Origin: Methanothrix sp.
Lineage (GTDB): Archaea; Halobacteriota; Methanosarcinia; Methanotrichales; Methanotrichaceae
Assembly: GCA_029907715.1 (NCBI GenBank)
Contig: JARYLI010000002.1
Coordinates: forward strand, 186,001 to 250,000
DNA length: 64,000 bases
Direction: 5' to 3'
The position numbers and the translations under genes were made by a program. Below the pieces are notes generated by a model that saw only the letters and a list, made by a program, of their open reading frames with translations, had not been told where the DNA came from and did not search any database. Below are positions 19,003 through 28,472 of this stretch, piece by piece; within the stretch, counting starts at the first letter, position 1; every line of letters starts with the position of its first letter.

Positions 19003-20517
19003 ATGAATATCTCCCGTCGTCTCTTCAAGCCAAAACCAAGGATAGCTGAAAGCCCGCCGGTGAAGCTGCTGGATCTCAGGAGCAAGCCGTACTACCTGGT
19101 GGCATCTGTGGAGGTGGGAAATACAACGACAAAATCGATACTCACAGCCACTGATATGGACACAGGCAAGACTCAGATAGTCAACAAGACCGTCCGCATG
19201 ACCAGGGATGTGAGGCCGCCCAAGCCCGGCGAGGAGATATTCGGCAGGACCATATGTGGCACGCCACTCACAAAGGAATCGATCGCAGAGCTCGTCAGGG
19301 ACACCCTGCTCGAGAGCCATCGTGCAGCCGGCCTTATGATCGAGAGGGATCTGAACTTCGTTGTGAGGTCCACAGGTGTTGTCGCCGAGTTTGACTCACC
19401 TGATGAGGTTGGCATATTCATCCAGGCGCTTGCGCAGGGATGTCTCGATGCTGGCGTTCCTCCACGGCTGATGACCCCTGCGATGTCCATACACAACATC
19501 CCTGAGAGGTTCCGCAGGTACTCGCTAATAGAGAAGATAGTCTTCAACGGGCCTGTGGCATCGGTCTGGCCGCCGATGGGAGCGACTGGTGTCGAGATCG
19601 TGGCAAACGAGATGGAGGGCGAGCTCGCGACCGCCGGGATAAAGCAGGGTGCAAAGTGGACGGATGTCGACTTCAGGAACCCGTGTCTTGCGATGGACTT
19701 CGGCACGACCCTGGATGGAAGGATAACCAGCGAGGAGATTCCCTACGCCAGGACGATAGGAAACTTCTGCGGCATTGCAGGGGCCATACCTGATGCTGTG
19801 GTCAGGGGAACGGGTCTTGTCGACGCGACCACAGGCACAGCGCTCGATCTCTTTAAAGATAAGAACTCAGGCGTGAACAAGAAGGCAAGGCTCTATGCCG
19901 AGGAGATCGATCACCACATAAAAGTGGAGCGCGTGCCTGCTGGAATGAAGCGTTACGGCTATGTCCCCCTCGATGCAGCGGCAGCGCAGAAGCTTGGAGT
20001 CGTGCTGATAGGCTGCGACTGCGGCGAGAACGGCTCGAAGCTCGATAGGCTCTCTGAGATCGGTGGAGAGATCTACAGGAGAGATGGTCTGAAGGTGCTA
20101 TCTGCAACACTCGACCTGGTGAGCGCCAGGGTCGCCAGGAGGCTCGTCGAGGTTGCGATCGAGGAGGGGCTTGTCACAAAGAGGACTGCGATAGGCGTCA
20201 CGGGGAGAGCCGGAATATCGGGGAACAAGCCGGAGCTCATCCTCGAGGAGATCGGCAGGCTGGGTCTGTATGATGAGCCTGAGAAGAACATCGTTTTTGT
20301 TGATGACGGGCTCGCACGCGGCGCCGCTGTCATGGCGAGATGCATGAACTCCATGGGCACACCCAAGAACCCGATGGGTGGGGTCAGGGGAGGAAGGTGC
20401 ATACTCAAGGAGAGGATTGAGTATGAGAAGAGCAAGCTCCCGACGGCAGGCATACCTCAGGCCGATAAGAGGTATGTGGTCAGCGATTATGTTGCAGAGG
20501 GTCACCTGAGAAGATGA
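19003..20517 (+). CDS. methanogenesis marker protein 14
   Basis: 504 aa, matching the methanogen-specific family known as methanogenesis marker 14. It has features of an ASKHA-type ATPase fold: VASVEVGNTTTKSILTATD near residue 35 (phosphate-1 type loop), VRSTGVVAEF, LAMDFGTTLDGRIT, and VFVDDGLARGAAVMAR near residue 430. Cysteine-containing segments FCGIAGA and GCDCGENGSK may bind metal. The biochemical role is unknown; the family co-occurs with methyl-coenzyme M reductase, so a part in cofactor maturation or activation is inference. It overlaps the next gene by ATGA. Confidence 0.88.
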   Translation: MNISRRLFKPKPRIAESPPVKLLDLRSKPYYLVASVEVGNTTTKSILTATDMDTGKTQIVNKTVRMTRDVRPPKPGEEIFGRTICGTPLTKESIAELVRDTLLESHRAAGLMIERDLNFVVRSTGVVAEFDSPDEVGIFIQALAQGCLDAGVPPRLMTPAMSIHNIPERFRRYSLIEKIVFNGPVASVWPPMGATGVEIVANEMEGELATAGIKQGAKWTDVDFRNPCLAMDFGTTLDGRITSEEIPYARTIGNFCGIAGAIPDAVVRGTGLVDATTGTALDLFKDKNSGVNKKARLYAEEIDHHIKVERVPAGMKRYGYVPLDAAAAQKLGVVLIGCDCGENGSKLDRLSEIGGEIYRRDGLKVLSATLDLVSARVARRLVEVAIEEGLVTKRTAIGVTGRAGISGNKPELILEEIGRLGLYDEPEKNIVFVDDGLARGAAVMARCMNSMGTPKNPMGGVRGGRCILKERIEYEKSKLPTAGIPQADKRYVVSDYVAEGHLRR

Positions 20518-21194
20518 GGCTCAAGCTTAGAGAGGGCTCGGAGGTACCGGTATCTGTGATCTCGATGGATTCGCGCGAGAGGTACCTGTGGATATCCATG
20601 GAGAGGATACCGGAGGATCGGTTCCCGCCGTGTATGAGGAACATGCTCCACAGAGCATCTGAGGAGGGCAGCAACAGGGCCGGAGCTGTTCTCGCCTCAT
20701 TTCTCGGCCAGGCAGGCTGGAGCGAGGGTGATGCCCTGAAGCTCTGGAAGATCTTCGCTGAGAGGACCGGCCTGAGTGAATCTCTTTTCAGGAAGTGGTT
20801 CGCCAGGATGAACTGCCCCTCGTGCCGCACGATAAAGAGCGAGGCCAGGGGATACCCGGATCTGGGGCTACAGGGATTGAGCTACTGCGAGCCCGACGAG
20901 CGATGCAGAGATATATCCTGGCCTGTCGCATACTCTCTCGACGATCCAGACTGGGGCTGGCTCAAACCCCTGGGCAGGAAGAACAGGGTGCGCGTCTACA
21001 ACTGGATCACGGCCCGCGAGGAGGAGCTGGAGGTATCGGATGATCTGAGGGGTGAGATCGAGAAGATCCTCGCAGAGATCGGATCCGAGCAGCAGATATT
21101 CGTGACCAAGACCAGGGAGGGTGGGAGGCTCAGAATCAGGTTTCTCGTGAGGGACTCGGAGCTGAGAAAGAGCGTCCTCTCAGACCTTCTCTGA
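20514..21194 (+). CDS. stand-alone protein resembling the Fe-S C-terminal domain of DNA primase large subunit
   Basis: 226 aa. The segment FPPCMRNMLHRASEEGSNRA, then AVLASFLGQAGWSEGDALKLW, then CPSCRTIKS and YCEPDERC reproduces the order of the PriL C-terminal domain (PPC-x-IL, helical RxxLAxFL, SC-x-TI, then two closing cysteines). Cys40, Cys104, Cys125 and Cys131 could hold one [4Fe-4S] cluster. The N-terminal half of true PriL is absent. The rest (residues ~145-226) is charged and unrecognised. Translationally coupled (ATGA) to methanogenesis marker 14. Similarity was recognised by eye only; function unknown. Confidence 0.6.
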   Translation: MRLKLREGSEVPVSVISMDSRERYLWISMERIPEDRFPPCMRNMLHRASEEGSNRAGAVLASFLGQAGWSEGDALKLWKIFAERTGLSESLFRKWFARMNCPSCRTIKSEARGYPDLGLQGLSYCEPDERCRDISWPVAYSLDDPDWGWLKPLGRKNRVRVYNWITAREEELEVSDDLRGEIEKILAEIGSEQQIFVTKTREGGRLRIRFLVRDSELRKSVLSDLL

Positions 21195-21289
21195 AGACGA
21201 TTCCCTGAAAAGGTTTATCTTCTAGGAGCGCTTTTGCCAACCACGCCTGGGATGTGACCTGCAGGTTGAACCAGGCTGAGGTGAACGGA

Positions 21290-21877
21290 TTGAGGTCTTT
21301 CTACGGATACATAAAAGATGCCTGGAACTCTCCCGCGAAGAGCTATGTTGGAAGGCTCAGAGCGCAGAGGATGATAGCCTGGCGGCGTGAGATGAGCGTT
21401 CAGAGGATCGAGCGGCCGACGAGGCTCGACAGGGCCAGGGCGCTTGGATACAAGGCGAAGCAAGGCATAGTGCTGGCCAGGGTGAGGGTGAGAAGAGGCG
21501 CCCTCCGGAAGTCCAGGTACGTCAGGAACAGAAGGACGAAGCACATGGCCATGCACAGGCAGAACCCGGGAAAGAGCCTCCAGCGGATCGCGGAGGAGAG
21601 GGCATCCAGGCGCTTCAGAAACATGGAGGTCCTTAACTCGTACTGGGTTGGGCAGGACGGCAGACACAAGTGGTTTGAGGTGATACTTGTAGACCCGAAC
21701 CACCCGGCAATTAAGAGCGACAGAGATCTCAGCTGGATCTGCGGCGGCTCTCACAGAGGCAGGGCCGAGAGGGGCAAGACCAGCGCAGGCAAGAAGGGAC
21801 GCGGTCTCCGCAGGAAGGGCTTCGGGACAGAGAAGACCCGCCCCAGCATAAGGGCTCATGACGGTAGGGGTAAGTGA
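21290..21877 (+). CDS. rpl15e: large ribosomal subunit protein eL15
   Basis: 195 aa. Starts [14 protein letters not shown], the family N-terminus, with a very basic body ([33 protein letters not shown]) and a Gly/Lys/Arg-rich tail. TTG 21290 is chosen because GAGGTGA at 21278-21284 precedes it by five bases and the product then matches the family; the upstream in-frame GTG codons would add unrelated residues. First gene of the exosome superoperon, as in many Euryarchaeota. Confidence 0.95.
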   Translation: MRSFYGYIKDAWNSPAKSYVGRLRAQRMIAWRREMSVQRIERPTRLDRARALGYKAKQGIVLARVRVRRGALRKSRYVRNRRTKHMAMHRQNPGKSLQRIAEERASRRFRNMEVLNSYWVGQDGRHKWFEVILVDPNHPAIKSDRDLSWICGGSHRGRAERGKTSAGKKGRGLRRKGFGTEKTRPSIRAHDGRGK

Positions 21878-22290
21878 TCCACAGAGTTCACTTCAGAGCG
21901 TTCGTGTCGGTAACCGAGGATGAGGAGAGGGTCAGGAGAGCCCTTTCGATCTTCGTCCCCCTCGATCACATCAGGTCAACCAGGGCCAGTGGTTACTACG
22001 GGAACCCGATAACCATTCTGGAGGCAGAGCTGCGTAGGAAGGAGGGGCTGGAGTTCATTCACATGCTCAGAGAGCAGCTCTCCGCGGGTGAGCTCTCCCG
22101 GCTGCGCAGGGAGATCCCTGAGAGAGTTGATGAAGACTGCAAGCTGCATCTCCGTCTGGATAAGCAGGCCGCGTACAGGGGGATGGTCAGGCTCTCTGAG
22201 GCCGGGGACGCGATAGATGTGTCGGTGCATGTTGCAACATATCCCTCCAGGTATGAGGAGGCTGTGAGGCTGCTCAGGGAGATCATTTAA
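21874..22290 (+). CDS. COG1325 RNA-binding protein (exosome-operon protein)
   Basis: 138 aa from GTG 21874, overlapping the eL15 stop. [19 protein letters not shown] and the later [17 protein letters not shown] match the small archaeal RNA-binding family encoded in exosome superoperons. A link to ribosome assembly or RNA decay is inferred from context. Confidence 0.85.
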   Translation: MIHRVHFRAFVSVTEDEERVRRALSIFVPLDHIRSTRASGYYGNPITILEAELRRKEGLEFIHMLREQLSAGELSRLRREIPERVDEDCKLHLRLDKQAAYRGMVRLSEAGDAIDVSVHVATYPSRYEEAVRLLREII

Positions 22291-22301
22291 GGGGAGCCTC
22301 C

Positions 22302-23003
22302 ATGTACTATGAGCCAAGGGTTCATGTGATGCCCCAGGGTTCATCATCTCCCAGCAGGATGGCAATTGTTGCCCGGAGGTTGGGGTTCAGTGGCATAATC
22401 GTGATGGGCATCAACGGATCCGGAGACCTCCAGGGGCTGGATGCTGCATACAGGATAGGCGGCATAAGCGTAGCCAGAGGGGTCGAGGTCGCATCAAAGG
22501 ATCCGAGGAGCCTGAAGGGGAGGATCTCCTCTCTGAGGGATCGCTATCCGTTTCTCGCAGTTCATGCGACCAGCGAGCCCGTGCTTCGAGAGGCCCTTGA
22601 CGATCCCAGGGTGGATCTGGTTTTGAATGCCGGATTCAGGCTGACAGTCCCAGAGGCCAGATCTGCCAGGAGGAATCAGGTGGCTCTCGCCATCGATCTC
22701 CAGCCGATGATCCGGCTCAGGGGGGTATCTAGGTCGAGATGGCTGGATCTGCAGAGGTACAACGTGCGGGTTGCAAGGAAGTTTGGGATTCCGCTTGTTA
22801 TAACAGCTAGCCCGAGATCACATCTGGATCTGAGAGCGCCGAGGGATATGATAGCAATGGCTCATATACTTGGGATCACCAGGGAGGAGGCCATTGATGC
22901 GCTCCGGCTGCCAGGCAGGATCCTTGAGATGAACCAGCGGAGGTGGGCATCTCCCGGGGTGGAGGTGCTTGAGACAGGTCGAAATGAGGAGCGTGGGATC
23001 TGA
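22302..23003 (+). CDS. rnp3: ribonuclease P protein component 3 (Rpp30 homolog)
   Basis: 233 aa. TIM-barrel-like Rpp30 family: YYEPRVHVMPQ, RRLGFSGIIVM, GVEVASKDPRSL, LVLNAGFRLT and LVITASPRSHLDLRAPRDM (the last a strongly conserved segment). In archaeal RNase P it pairs with Rnp2/Pop5 and supports 5' maturation of pre-tRNA by the RNA catalyst. Its gene directly precedes rnp2, matching the physical pair. Confidence 0.93.
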   Translation: MYYEPRVHVMPQGSSSPSRMAIVARRLGFSGIIVMGINGSGDLQGLDAAYRIGGISVARGVEVASKDPRSLKGRISSLRDRYPFLAVHATSEPVLREALDDPRVDLVLNAGFRLTVPEARSARRNQVALAIDLQPMIRLRGVSRSRWLDLQRYNVRVARKFGIPLVITASPRSHLDLRAPRDMIAMAHILGITREEAIDALRLPGRILEMNQRRWASPGVEVLETGRNEERGI

Positions 23004-23024
23004 TTGAGGAGCAGACTGCCGGTG

Positions 23025-23528
23025 ATGCGGGACAGGCGGCGTTATTTGGTCTTCGAGCTTGAGTCCGAGGGGCATCTCGATGCCAGGGATGTCTCGATCG
23101 AGATTCAGTCCTCCTACCTGAGCCTCTTCGGGGATTCAGGAGGCGCCAGCCCCAGGCTAATATCTTTCGACGGGCGCTTTGGCATAGTGAGGTGCAGAAA
23201 TGGTCATGTGGAGGAGCTGAGAGCATCTCTTGCAACCATTCATGCAATCGCAGGATTCCGGGCTGCGATACGGATCCGTGGCGTCTCCGGGACGATCAAA
23301 ACCGCCACAGAAAAGTATATACCGCAATCTAGCATAAAACCGGAGGAGCATCGGAGAAGAGTAGACCTAAAGGGAATTTCTGGAGTGATTGTGAGCACCC
23401 GCGGTCATGAGATCGATGTATCTCCGGATGACCATATAGAGGGTCTGGATACCAGATATCTGGGTCTTACATATTTTGACTTGGAAGGAGGATGTGATTA
23501 TGCAGATGGCACCTCAGATGGGGTATGA
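23025..23528 (+). CDS. rnp2: ribonuclease P protein component 2 (Pop5 homolog), with C-terminal extension
   Basis: Starts [16 protein letters not shown], the usual Pop5 start, so ATG 23025 is used instead of the TTG at 23004. The core (to about residue 110) includes LFGDSGGAS and [16 protein letters not shown]. The ~50-residue remainder (from about [10 protein letters not shown] to the end) goes beyond the usual archaeal length of ~120-130 residues, and its last 29 nt overlap the proteasome alpha gene. Partner of Rnp3 in RNase P. The extension may be real or may mark a frameshift near residue 115. Confidence 0.88.
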   Translation: MRDRRRYLVFELESEGHLDARDVSIEIQSSYLSLFGDSGGASPRLISFDGRFGIVRCRNGHVEELRASLATIHAIAGFRAAIRIRGVSGTIKTATEKYIPQSSIKPEEHRRRVDLKGISGVIVSTRGHEIDVSPDDHIEGLDTRYLGLTYFDLEGGCDYADGTSDGV

Positions 23529-24240
23529 CCGGGCGATCACAGTGTTCAGCCCGGACGGCCGGCTCTTTCAGGTTGAGTACGCGAGAGAGGCGGTCAGGCG
23601 AGGCACGACAGCGGTGGGCATAAAGGCCACGGATGGGGTCGCGGTTCTTGTTGATAAGAGAATAACGAGCAGGCTCATGGAGCCGGAGTCGATAGAGAAG
23701 ATTTTCCAGATAGACACTCACATAGGTGCTGCAACATCCGGGCTTGTTGCGGATGCCAGGATACTGGTTGACAGGGCGAGGGTCGAGTGTCAGATAAACA
23801 GGCTGATCTACGATGAGAGAATCGGCGTTGAGGCACTCTCGAAGAAGATATGCGACTTCAAGCAGACCTACACCCAGTACGGCGGTGTCAGGCCATTTGG
23901 AACAGCTCTCCTCATAATAGGGGCTGAGGATAACAGGGTGAGGCTCTTCGAGACGGATCCCAGCGGTGCGCTCCTCGAGTACAAGGCAACAGGGATAGGG
24001 GCTGGCAGAGCAGCCGTCATGGAGGTCTTCGAGGCGAAGTACCGTGAGGATATGAACATGAGGGAGGCCATTCTCCTCGGGCTTGAGGCCCTCTACAGGG
24101 CATCAGAGGGGAAGCTCGACGCCTCGACGACGGAGATAGGGGTTATAATGCTGGAGGACAAGAAGTTCCGCAAGCTCGAGGAGTCTGAGGTCGCTGAGTA
24201 CATCGAGATGCTGAAATCACAGCTCGGAGGCGAGGCCTAG
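23500..24240 (+). CDS. psmA: proteasome alpha subunit
   Basis: 246-aa alpha subunit of the 20S proteasome: [24 protein letters not shown] is the conserved N-terminal gate and H0 helix, followed by [34 protein letters not shown] and the C-terminal tail. It forms the outer rings that gate access to the beta proteolytic chamber. ATG 23500 is set by the ribosome-binding site GGAAGGAGG (23483-23491). The alpha gene in the exosome superoperon is a well-known archaeal arrangement; the beta gene is not in this window. Confidence 0.96.
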   Translation: MQMAPQMGYDRAITVFSPDGRLFQVEYAREAVRRGTTAVGIKATDGVAVLVDKRITSRLMEPESIEKIFQIDTHIGAATSGLVADARILVDRARVECQINRLIYDERIGVEALSKKICDFKQTYTQYGGVRPFGTALLIIGAEDNRVRLFETDPSGALLEYKATGIGAGRAAVMEVFEAKYREDMNMREAILLGLEALYRASEGKLDASTTEIGVIMLEDKKFRKLEESEVAEYIEMLKSQLGGEA

Positions 24241-24241
24241 G

Positions 24242-24940
24242 ATGGTAAAGCTCGATGAGGCTGTTCCCGCGAGGCTGAAGAGCCACGGCGCGGTCTTCGA
24301 GGTTCTTGTGGATCCCGATGGAGCCCTTGCGATGCGCCGCGGGGAGGATGTCAGAATAGAGGACATACTCGCGGTCGAGGATGTCTTCGAGAACGCGAGC
24401 AGAGGGGATAGAAGCGCTGAGGAGGACCTCCTCAAGGCTTTCGGCACAACAGATCCTCTCGCAATAGCGGAGATCATCATAAAGAAGGGCGAGATCAGCC
24501 TCACGGCAGAGCAGCGCCGGAGGGTCATAGAGTCTAAGAAGCGGCAGGTAATCGAGCTGATCGCGAGGAATGCGATAAACCCGCAGACCAGGACACCACA
24601 TCCTCCATCGAGGATCGAGCAGGCGATGGCAGAGGCAAAGGTTCACATCGATCCGACGAAGTCCCTCGAGGAGCTTGTCGCGATAACGATGAAGGCCATA
24701 CGCCCCATAATCCCCATAAGGTTCGAGGAGGTTGAGGTCGCGGTGAAGGTTCCTGCGAGCTATGCCGCGAAGTCTTACGGTGAGATATCAACCTTCGGCA
24801 AGCTCGTGAGGGAGGCATGGCAGAACGACGGCTCCTGGATCGGGGTTATCAGGATCCCTGCAGGGATGCAGACGGAGTTCTACTCTCTCGTGAACAGGCT
24901 CACAAAGGGTGATGCGGAGACCAAGCTGCTGAAGCACTGA
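24242..24940 (+). CDS. sdo1: ribosome maturation protein SBDS (Sdo1)
   Basis: 232 aa. VKLDEAVPARLKSHGAVFEVLVDPDGAL is the SBDS N-terminal domain; the central helices (ELIARNAINPQTRTPHPPSRIE) and C-terminal ferredoxin-like domain (VKVPASYAAKSYG) follow. With EF-2-like GTPases it removes aIF6 from the large subunit. One base separates it from psmA. Confidence 0.95.
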   Translation: MVKLDEAVPARLKSHGAVFEVLVDPDGALAMRRGEDVRIEDILAVEDVFENASRGDRSAEEDLLKAFGTTDPLAIAEIIIKKGEISLTAEQRRRVIESKKRQVIELIARNAINPQTRTPHPPSRIEQAMAEAKVHIDPTKSLEELVAITMKAIRPIIPIRFEEVEVAVKVPASYAAKSYGEISTFGKLVREAWQNDGSWIGVIRIPAGMQTEFYSLVNRLTKGDAETKLLKH

Positions 24941-24950
24941 GGATCTTGTG

Positions 24951-25616
24951 ATGGACCGCAAAATCGTGATACCCGGGGATCTGCTCTCTGAGGACACAAG
25001 GAGAGCGGGTGAAGGCACATACGTGAGGAACGGCAAGGTGTACTCTCTTCTCTACGGGATTGCCAGCTTCAGGGACAGGATCAGCGTGATCCCCCTTGCA
25101 GGCAAGTATATCCCTGCGGTCGGGGATAACGTGATCGGAGTCGTCAAGGACATAACATTCTCGAACTGGATTCTGGATATCAACTCACCCTACGACGGTC
25201 TCCTTCACATCTCCGAGTTTCCAAAGAAGATAGATGTCGAGGATATGTCAAAGTATCTTCGCATAGGCAGCTCGGTCATGGCCAGGGTGAAGGATGTCGA
25301 TCCCGCGATGAAGGTGGAGCTGACCCTGAACGACAGGAGGCTTGGCGTCATCAAGACGGGGAGGGTCGTGGAGATAAGCCACACCAGGGTTCCGAGGCTC
25401 ATAGGAAAGGGCGGTTCGATGATAAGCATGCTCAAGAAGGAGCTGAACTGCAACATATTCGTCGGGCAGAACGGCAGGATATGGGTCAGCGGGAACGAGG
25501 AGGATATGGACCTGGCCTTGAAGACCATACTCCTGATCGAGAGGGAGGCCCACACGAACGGCCTCACAGACAGGATTGTTGAGTACATTAAGGATGCGAG
25601 AAGGGCCAGAGGATGA
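24951..25616 (+). CDS. rrp4: exosome complex RNA-binding protein Rrp4
   Basis: 221 aa. [14 protein letters not shown] opens the N-terminal domain; an S1 domain ([31 protein letters not shown]) and a KH domain with [14 protein letters not shown] follow. It caps the archaeal exosome ring and feeds RNA to Rrp41/Rrp42. A GTG immediately precedes the ATG. Confidence 0.95.
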   Translation: MDRKIVIPGDLLSEDTRRAGEGTYVRNGKVYSLLYGIASFRDRISVIPLAGKYIPAVGDNVIGVVKDITFSNWILDINSPYDGLLHISEFPKKIDVEDMSKYLRIGSSVMARVKDVDPAMKVELTLNDRRLGVIKTGRVVEISHTRVPRLIGKGGSMISMLKKELNCNIFVGQNGRIWVSGNEEDMDLALKTILLIEREAHTNGLTDRIVEYIKDARRARG

Positions 25617-25620
25617 TTAT

Positions 25621-26358
25621 ATGGATGAGAGGGTATTCATAAAGGATGGAATTCGTCTTGACGGCAGACGCTTCGATGAGCTCCGGCCCATAAAGATGGA
25701 GGTTGGCGTGCTCAAAAGAGCCGATGGCTCATGCTACATGGAGATGGGTGATAACAAGGTCATAGCTGCTGTGTACGGACCGCGGGAGGTCCATCCCAGG
25801 CATCTCCAGGAGGTCAACAGGGCCATAATAAGGTACAGATACAACATGGCCTCCTTCTCCGTGGAGGAGCGGAGGAGGCCCGGACCAGACAGAAGAAGCT
25901 ACGAGCTCTCGAAGGTCAGCCGTGAGGCCCTGGAGCCTGTGATACTGACATCATACTTTCCGAAGTCTGTTATAGACATATTCGTGGAGGTGCTTCAGGC
26001 GGATGCCGGAACCAGGACAGCAGGTATAAATGCTGCATCCGTCGCGCTTGCAGACGCTGGCATTCCAATGAGGAGCCTAGTGTCATCATGCGCAGCCGGA
26101 AAGGTTGATGGCCAGATAGTCCTGGATCCCATGAAGGATGAGGACAACTTCGGCCAGGCGGACATGCCGATAGCAATAACGCCCACTGGCGAGATCACGC
26201 TCCTTCAGATGGACGGGATGATGACCAGGGATGAGTTCCGCCAGGCAATAGAGCTCGCTAAGAGGGGTTGCCAGGAGATCTACAGGATCCAGAGAAAGGT
26301 GCTCATAGACAGATACAGCCAGTTCGAGGACCTTCAGGATGAGGGGAGCAGAAGATGA
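25621..26358 (+). CDS. rrp41: exosome catalytic subunit Rrp41
   Basis: 245 aa, RNase PH family and the active phosphorolytic subunit of the hexameric ring. [55 protein letters not shown] and [19 protein letters not shown] are typical; the DxxxxD pair near the last of these provides catalytic acids. ATG 25621 follows the rrp4 stop closely. Confidence 0.95.
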   Translation: MDERVFIKDGIRLDGRRFDELRPIKMEVGVLKRADGSCYMEMGDNKVIAAVYGPREVHPRHLQEVNRAIIRYRYNMASFSVEERRRPGPDRRSYELSKVSREALEPVILTSYFPKSVIDIFVEVLQADAGTRTAGINAASVALADAGIPMRSLVSSCAAGKVDGQIVLDPMKDEDNFGQADMPIAITPTGEITLLQMDGMMTRDEFRQAIELAKRGCQEIYRIQRKVLIDRYSQFEDLQDEGSRR

Positions 26359-27128
26359 GCAGCGTGATATCTGAGATAAGAAAGGACTATCTGTACAACC
26401 TGCTGCTGCGCGGCGAGCGTGCGGATGGAAGATCCTTCACCCAGTACAGGCCTATAGAGATCGAGAGGAATATAATAAAAAAGGCTGAGGGCAGCGCTCT
26501 TGTCAGGCTCGGAAAAACCCAGGTCATGGTCGGGATCAAGATACAGCCCGGGGAGCCGTTCCCGGACGCTCCGAACCGCGGTGTGATAGTGACGAACGCG
26601 GAGCTTGTCCCGCTGGCATCTCCAATATTCGAGCCGGGTCCGCCGAACGAGTACGGAATAGAGCTCGCGCGTGTCGTTGACAGGGGGGTTCGCGAGTCGG
26701 GCGCTGTGGACCTGGACGCGCTCTGCATCGTTCCCGGGGAGAAGGTCTGGGTGATATTCATAGACATACACATACTGGACGACTGCGGAAACATCATGGA
26801 CGCATCCAGCCTTGGCGCCATCGCAGCTCTTCTCGGAGCCACGGTGCCGGCGAGCAGGTTCGGTCTGGGTGATGACTTCCAGCTTCCGGTCAGGGATATA
26901 CCCATTGCCACGACAGCCGTCGAGTTCGGGGATGTGGTGCTCTTCGATCCGGACATAGACGAGGAGGCCATAGCCGATGCCAAGCTCACCGTGATAACAA
27001 AGGCAGACGGCACGATATGCGGGATGCAGAAGAGCGGCCCTGGAATGCTCTCAGAGGAGCAGGTGTACCGCATTGTTGATATAGCATGTGAGAATGCTAG
27101 GGAGATCCGAGAGAAGTTTCTGGAATGA
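26355..27128 (+). CDS. rrp42: exosome subunit Rrp42
   Basis: 257 aa, the non-catalytic RNase PH paralog that alternates with Rrp41 in the ring and contributes to RNA binding. Recognised by [52 protein letters not shown]-like text and [23 protein letters not shown] overlap with rrp41. Confidence 0.95.
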   Translation: MSSVISEIRKDYLYNLLLRGERADGRSFTQYRPIEIERNIIKKAEGSALVRLGKTQVMVGIKIQPGEPFPDAPNRGVIVTNAELVPLASPIFEPGPPNEYGIELARVVDRGVRESGAVDLDALCIVPGEKVWVIFIDIHILDDCGNIMDASSLGAIAALLGATVPASRFGLGDDFQLPVRDIPIATTAVEFGDVVLFDPDIDEEAIADAKLTVITKADGTICGMQKSGPGMLSEEQVYRIVDIACENAREIREKFLE

Positions 27129-27134
27129 TGCATT

Positions 27135-27419
27135 ATGGTCAAGCAGTTCAAGAAGGGAAGGAAGACCAGATCCGCGGCCAGGTTTGGGCCAAGGTATGGA
27201 AGGAAGGTCAGAAAGCTTGTAGCCGATATCGAGGAGAAGAGCAGGGCCAGGTATGACTGCCCGAGGTGCAACAGGACCAGGATCAGGAGGGTCAGCACCG
27301 CGATATGGCAGTGCTCCAAGTGCGGCTACGAGTTCGCAGGTGGTGCGTACCTTCCAGTGACGTCAGCCGGGAGATCTGTTGTGAGATCGATGATCAAGAG
27401 GTCGATGGAGACGGAGTAG
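27135..27419 (+). CDS. rpl37ae: large ribosomal subunit protein eL43 (L37Ae)
   Basis: 94 aa with basic N-terminus ([17 protein letters not shown]) and a zinc finger [20 protein letters not shown] then [13 protein letters not shown] (CxxC...CxxC). Standard member of the exosome superoperon. Confidence 0.95.
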   Translation: MVKQFKKGRKTRSAARFGPRYGRKVRKLVADIEEKSRARYDCPRCNRTRIRRVSTAIWQCSKCGYEFAGGAYLPVTSAGRSVVRSMIKRSMETE

Positions 27420-27557
27420 ATGGCCTACAAGTGTGCCAGGTGCAAGAGGACTGTGGAAGTTGATTATGAGTACGCTGGCGTGAGATGCCCCTACTGCGGC
27501 CACAGAATACTTATGAAGGAACGGCCCACCACCGTAAAGCGAATGAAGGCGATCTGA
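27420..27557 (+). CDS. rpoP: DNA-directed RNA polymerase subunit P (Rpo12)
   Basis: 45 aa, starting at the ATG that abuts the eL43 stop. [15 protein letters not shown] and [10 protein letters not shown] give the zinc ribbon CxxC...CxxC of the subunit that anchors Rpo3/Rpo10 in archaeal RNA polymerase; the ending [11 protein letters not shown] is characteristic. Confidence 0.94.
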   Translation: MAYKCARCKRTVEVDYEYAGVRCPYCGHRILMKERPTTVKRMKAI

Positions 27558-27561
27558 TGGC

Positions 27562-27789
27562 ATGAGGGGCCGTGCAGAGATCGTCTTTGAGCTCCCGGAT
27601 CCAGAGCTGGTATTCCGTGCACTGGAGCCGGAGCTTGATGACGAACTCCATCGTGGGAAGGTGGCGATCCGCGCCGTGGATAATGGAATGGTGCTGATTG
27701 TCGAGGGTGATGATGTGGTCTCCCTGAGAGCGGCCCTGAACACCTGGCTGCGGCTTGTCAGGATATGTGTGGAGATGGTTGAGATATGA
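27562..27789 (+). CDS. pcc1: KEOPS complex subunit Pcc1
   Basis: 75 aa: AEIVFELPDPELVFRALEPE and GMVLIVEGDDVVSLRAALNT followed by a C-terminal helix match Pcc1, the dimerising subunit of the KEOPS complex that makes t6A37 in tRNA with Kae1 and Bud32. Overlaps prefoldin beta by four bases. Confidence 0.9.
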   Translation: MRGRAEIVFELPDPELVFRALEPELDDELHRGKVAIRAVDNGMVLIVEGDDVVSLRAALNTWLRLVRICVEMVEI

Positions 27790-28148
27790 GCGGAGAGTTA
27801 CCCCCTCAGGTGCAGAATCAGCTTGCTCAGCTGCAGCAGCTGCAGCAGCAGGCGCAGGCACTGGTTGCGCAGAAGAGCCAGATAGAGCTCCTCAAGAAGG
27901 AGGCGGAGGCTGCGATCAAGGAGCTGGACAAGTCTCCGGATGATGTGGTGGTCTACAAGAATGTCGGAGAGCTTATGCTCAGATCCGACAAGGCGACGCT
28001 GATGACAGAGCTGAAGGAGAGGGTGGATCTCCTCGATCTCCGCCTGAAGACAGTTGCCAAGCAGGAGGAGCGGATACAGTCGAGGTTCAATCAGCTTCAG
28101 GACCAGCTGAGGCAGTCGCTTGGCCAGATGCCGCCAAGGGGCGGATGA
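27786..28148 (+). CDS. pfdB: prefoldin beta subunit
   Basis: 120 aa, two long heptad-rich helices (NQLAQLQQLQQQAQALVAQK and ELKERVDLLDLRLKTVAKQE) joined by the beta-hairpin segment VVVYKNVGELML. The jellyfish-shaped prefoldin hexamer hands unfolded proteins to the thermosome. Last protein gene of the superoperon. Confidence 0.95.
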   Translation: MSGELPPQVQNQLAQLQQLQQQAQALVAQKSQIELLKKEAEAAIKELDKSPDDVVVYKNVGELMLRSDKATLMTELKERVDLLDLRLKTVAKQEERIQSRFNQLQDQLRQSLGQMPPRGG

Positions 28149-28156
28149 AACCGAAT

Positions 28157-28231
28157 GGACCCGTGGCTTAGCCAGGATATAGCACCGGGCTTCTAACCCG
28201 GGGGTCGCGGGTTCGAGTCCCGCCGGGTCCG
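28157..28231 (+). tRNA. tRNA-Arg(UCU)
   Basis: Complete cloverleaf without intron: acceptor GGACCCG/CGGGTCC, anticodon stem CCGGG/CCCGG with loop CTTCTAA (anticodon TCT), T-arm GCGGG-TTCGAGT-CCCGC, discriminator G. Lies just after pfdB and before the CooT-like gene, same strand. No CCA encoded. Confidence 0.93.
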
Positions 28232-28250
28232 TCATATTCACGGTGATGCT

Positions 28251-28436
28251 ATGTGTGAGCTGTCGGTCTACATGGTTGCCGGTGGCAAAAAGGAGCTGGT
28301 AATGGACAGCGTGGTCAGGATCGTTGTCATGGATGGCAGGATCCTCTTCGAGGGCATACTTGGCGGATCGAAGGAGGTCGATGGGAAGCTCAAGGAGATC
28401 AACATACTGTCGCAGGAGGTCCTGATAGAGGCCTGA
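28251..28436 (+). CDS. CooT-family nickel-binding protein
   Basis: 61 aa beginning MCELSVYMV, with the N-terminal cysteine typical of the CooT family; the small beta-rich body includes VMDSVVRIVVMDGRILFEG. CooT binds Ni2+ and aids nickel insertion into CO dehydrogenase in bacteria. Two further CODH maturation or enzyme genes (CooC at 31 kb, CooS at 57 kb) are in this window, so a nickel-delivery role is plausible but inferred. Confidence 0.75.
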   Translation: MCELSVYMVAGGKKELVMDSVVRIVVMDGRILFEGILGGSKEVDGKLKEINILSQEVLIEA

Positions 28437-28472
28437 CCGCCCAGAGCGTCTGGGTGAGCTCATCCTGCGTTT

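Noticed and set aside
26387-27319. 310-codon minus-strand ORF opposite rrp42
   Set aside because: Spans two real genes and the gap between them on the opposite strand; Ser/Pro-rich shadow composition.
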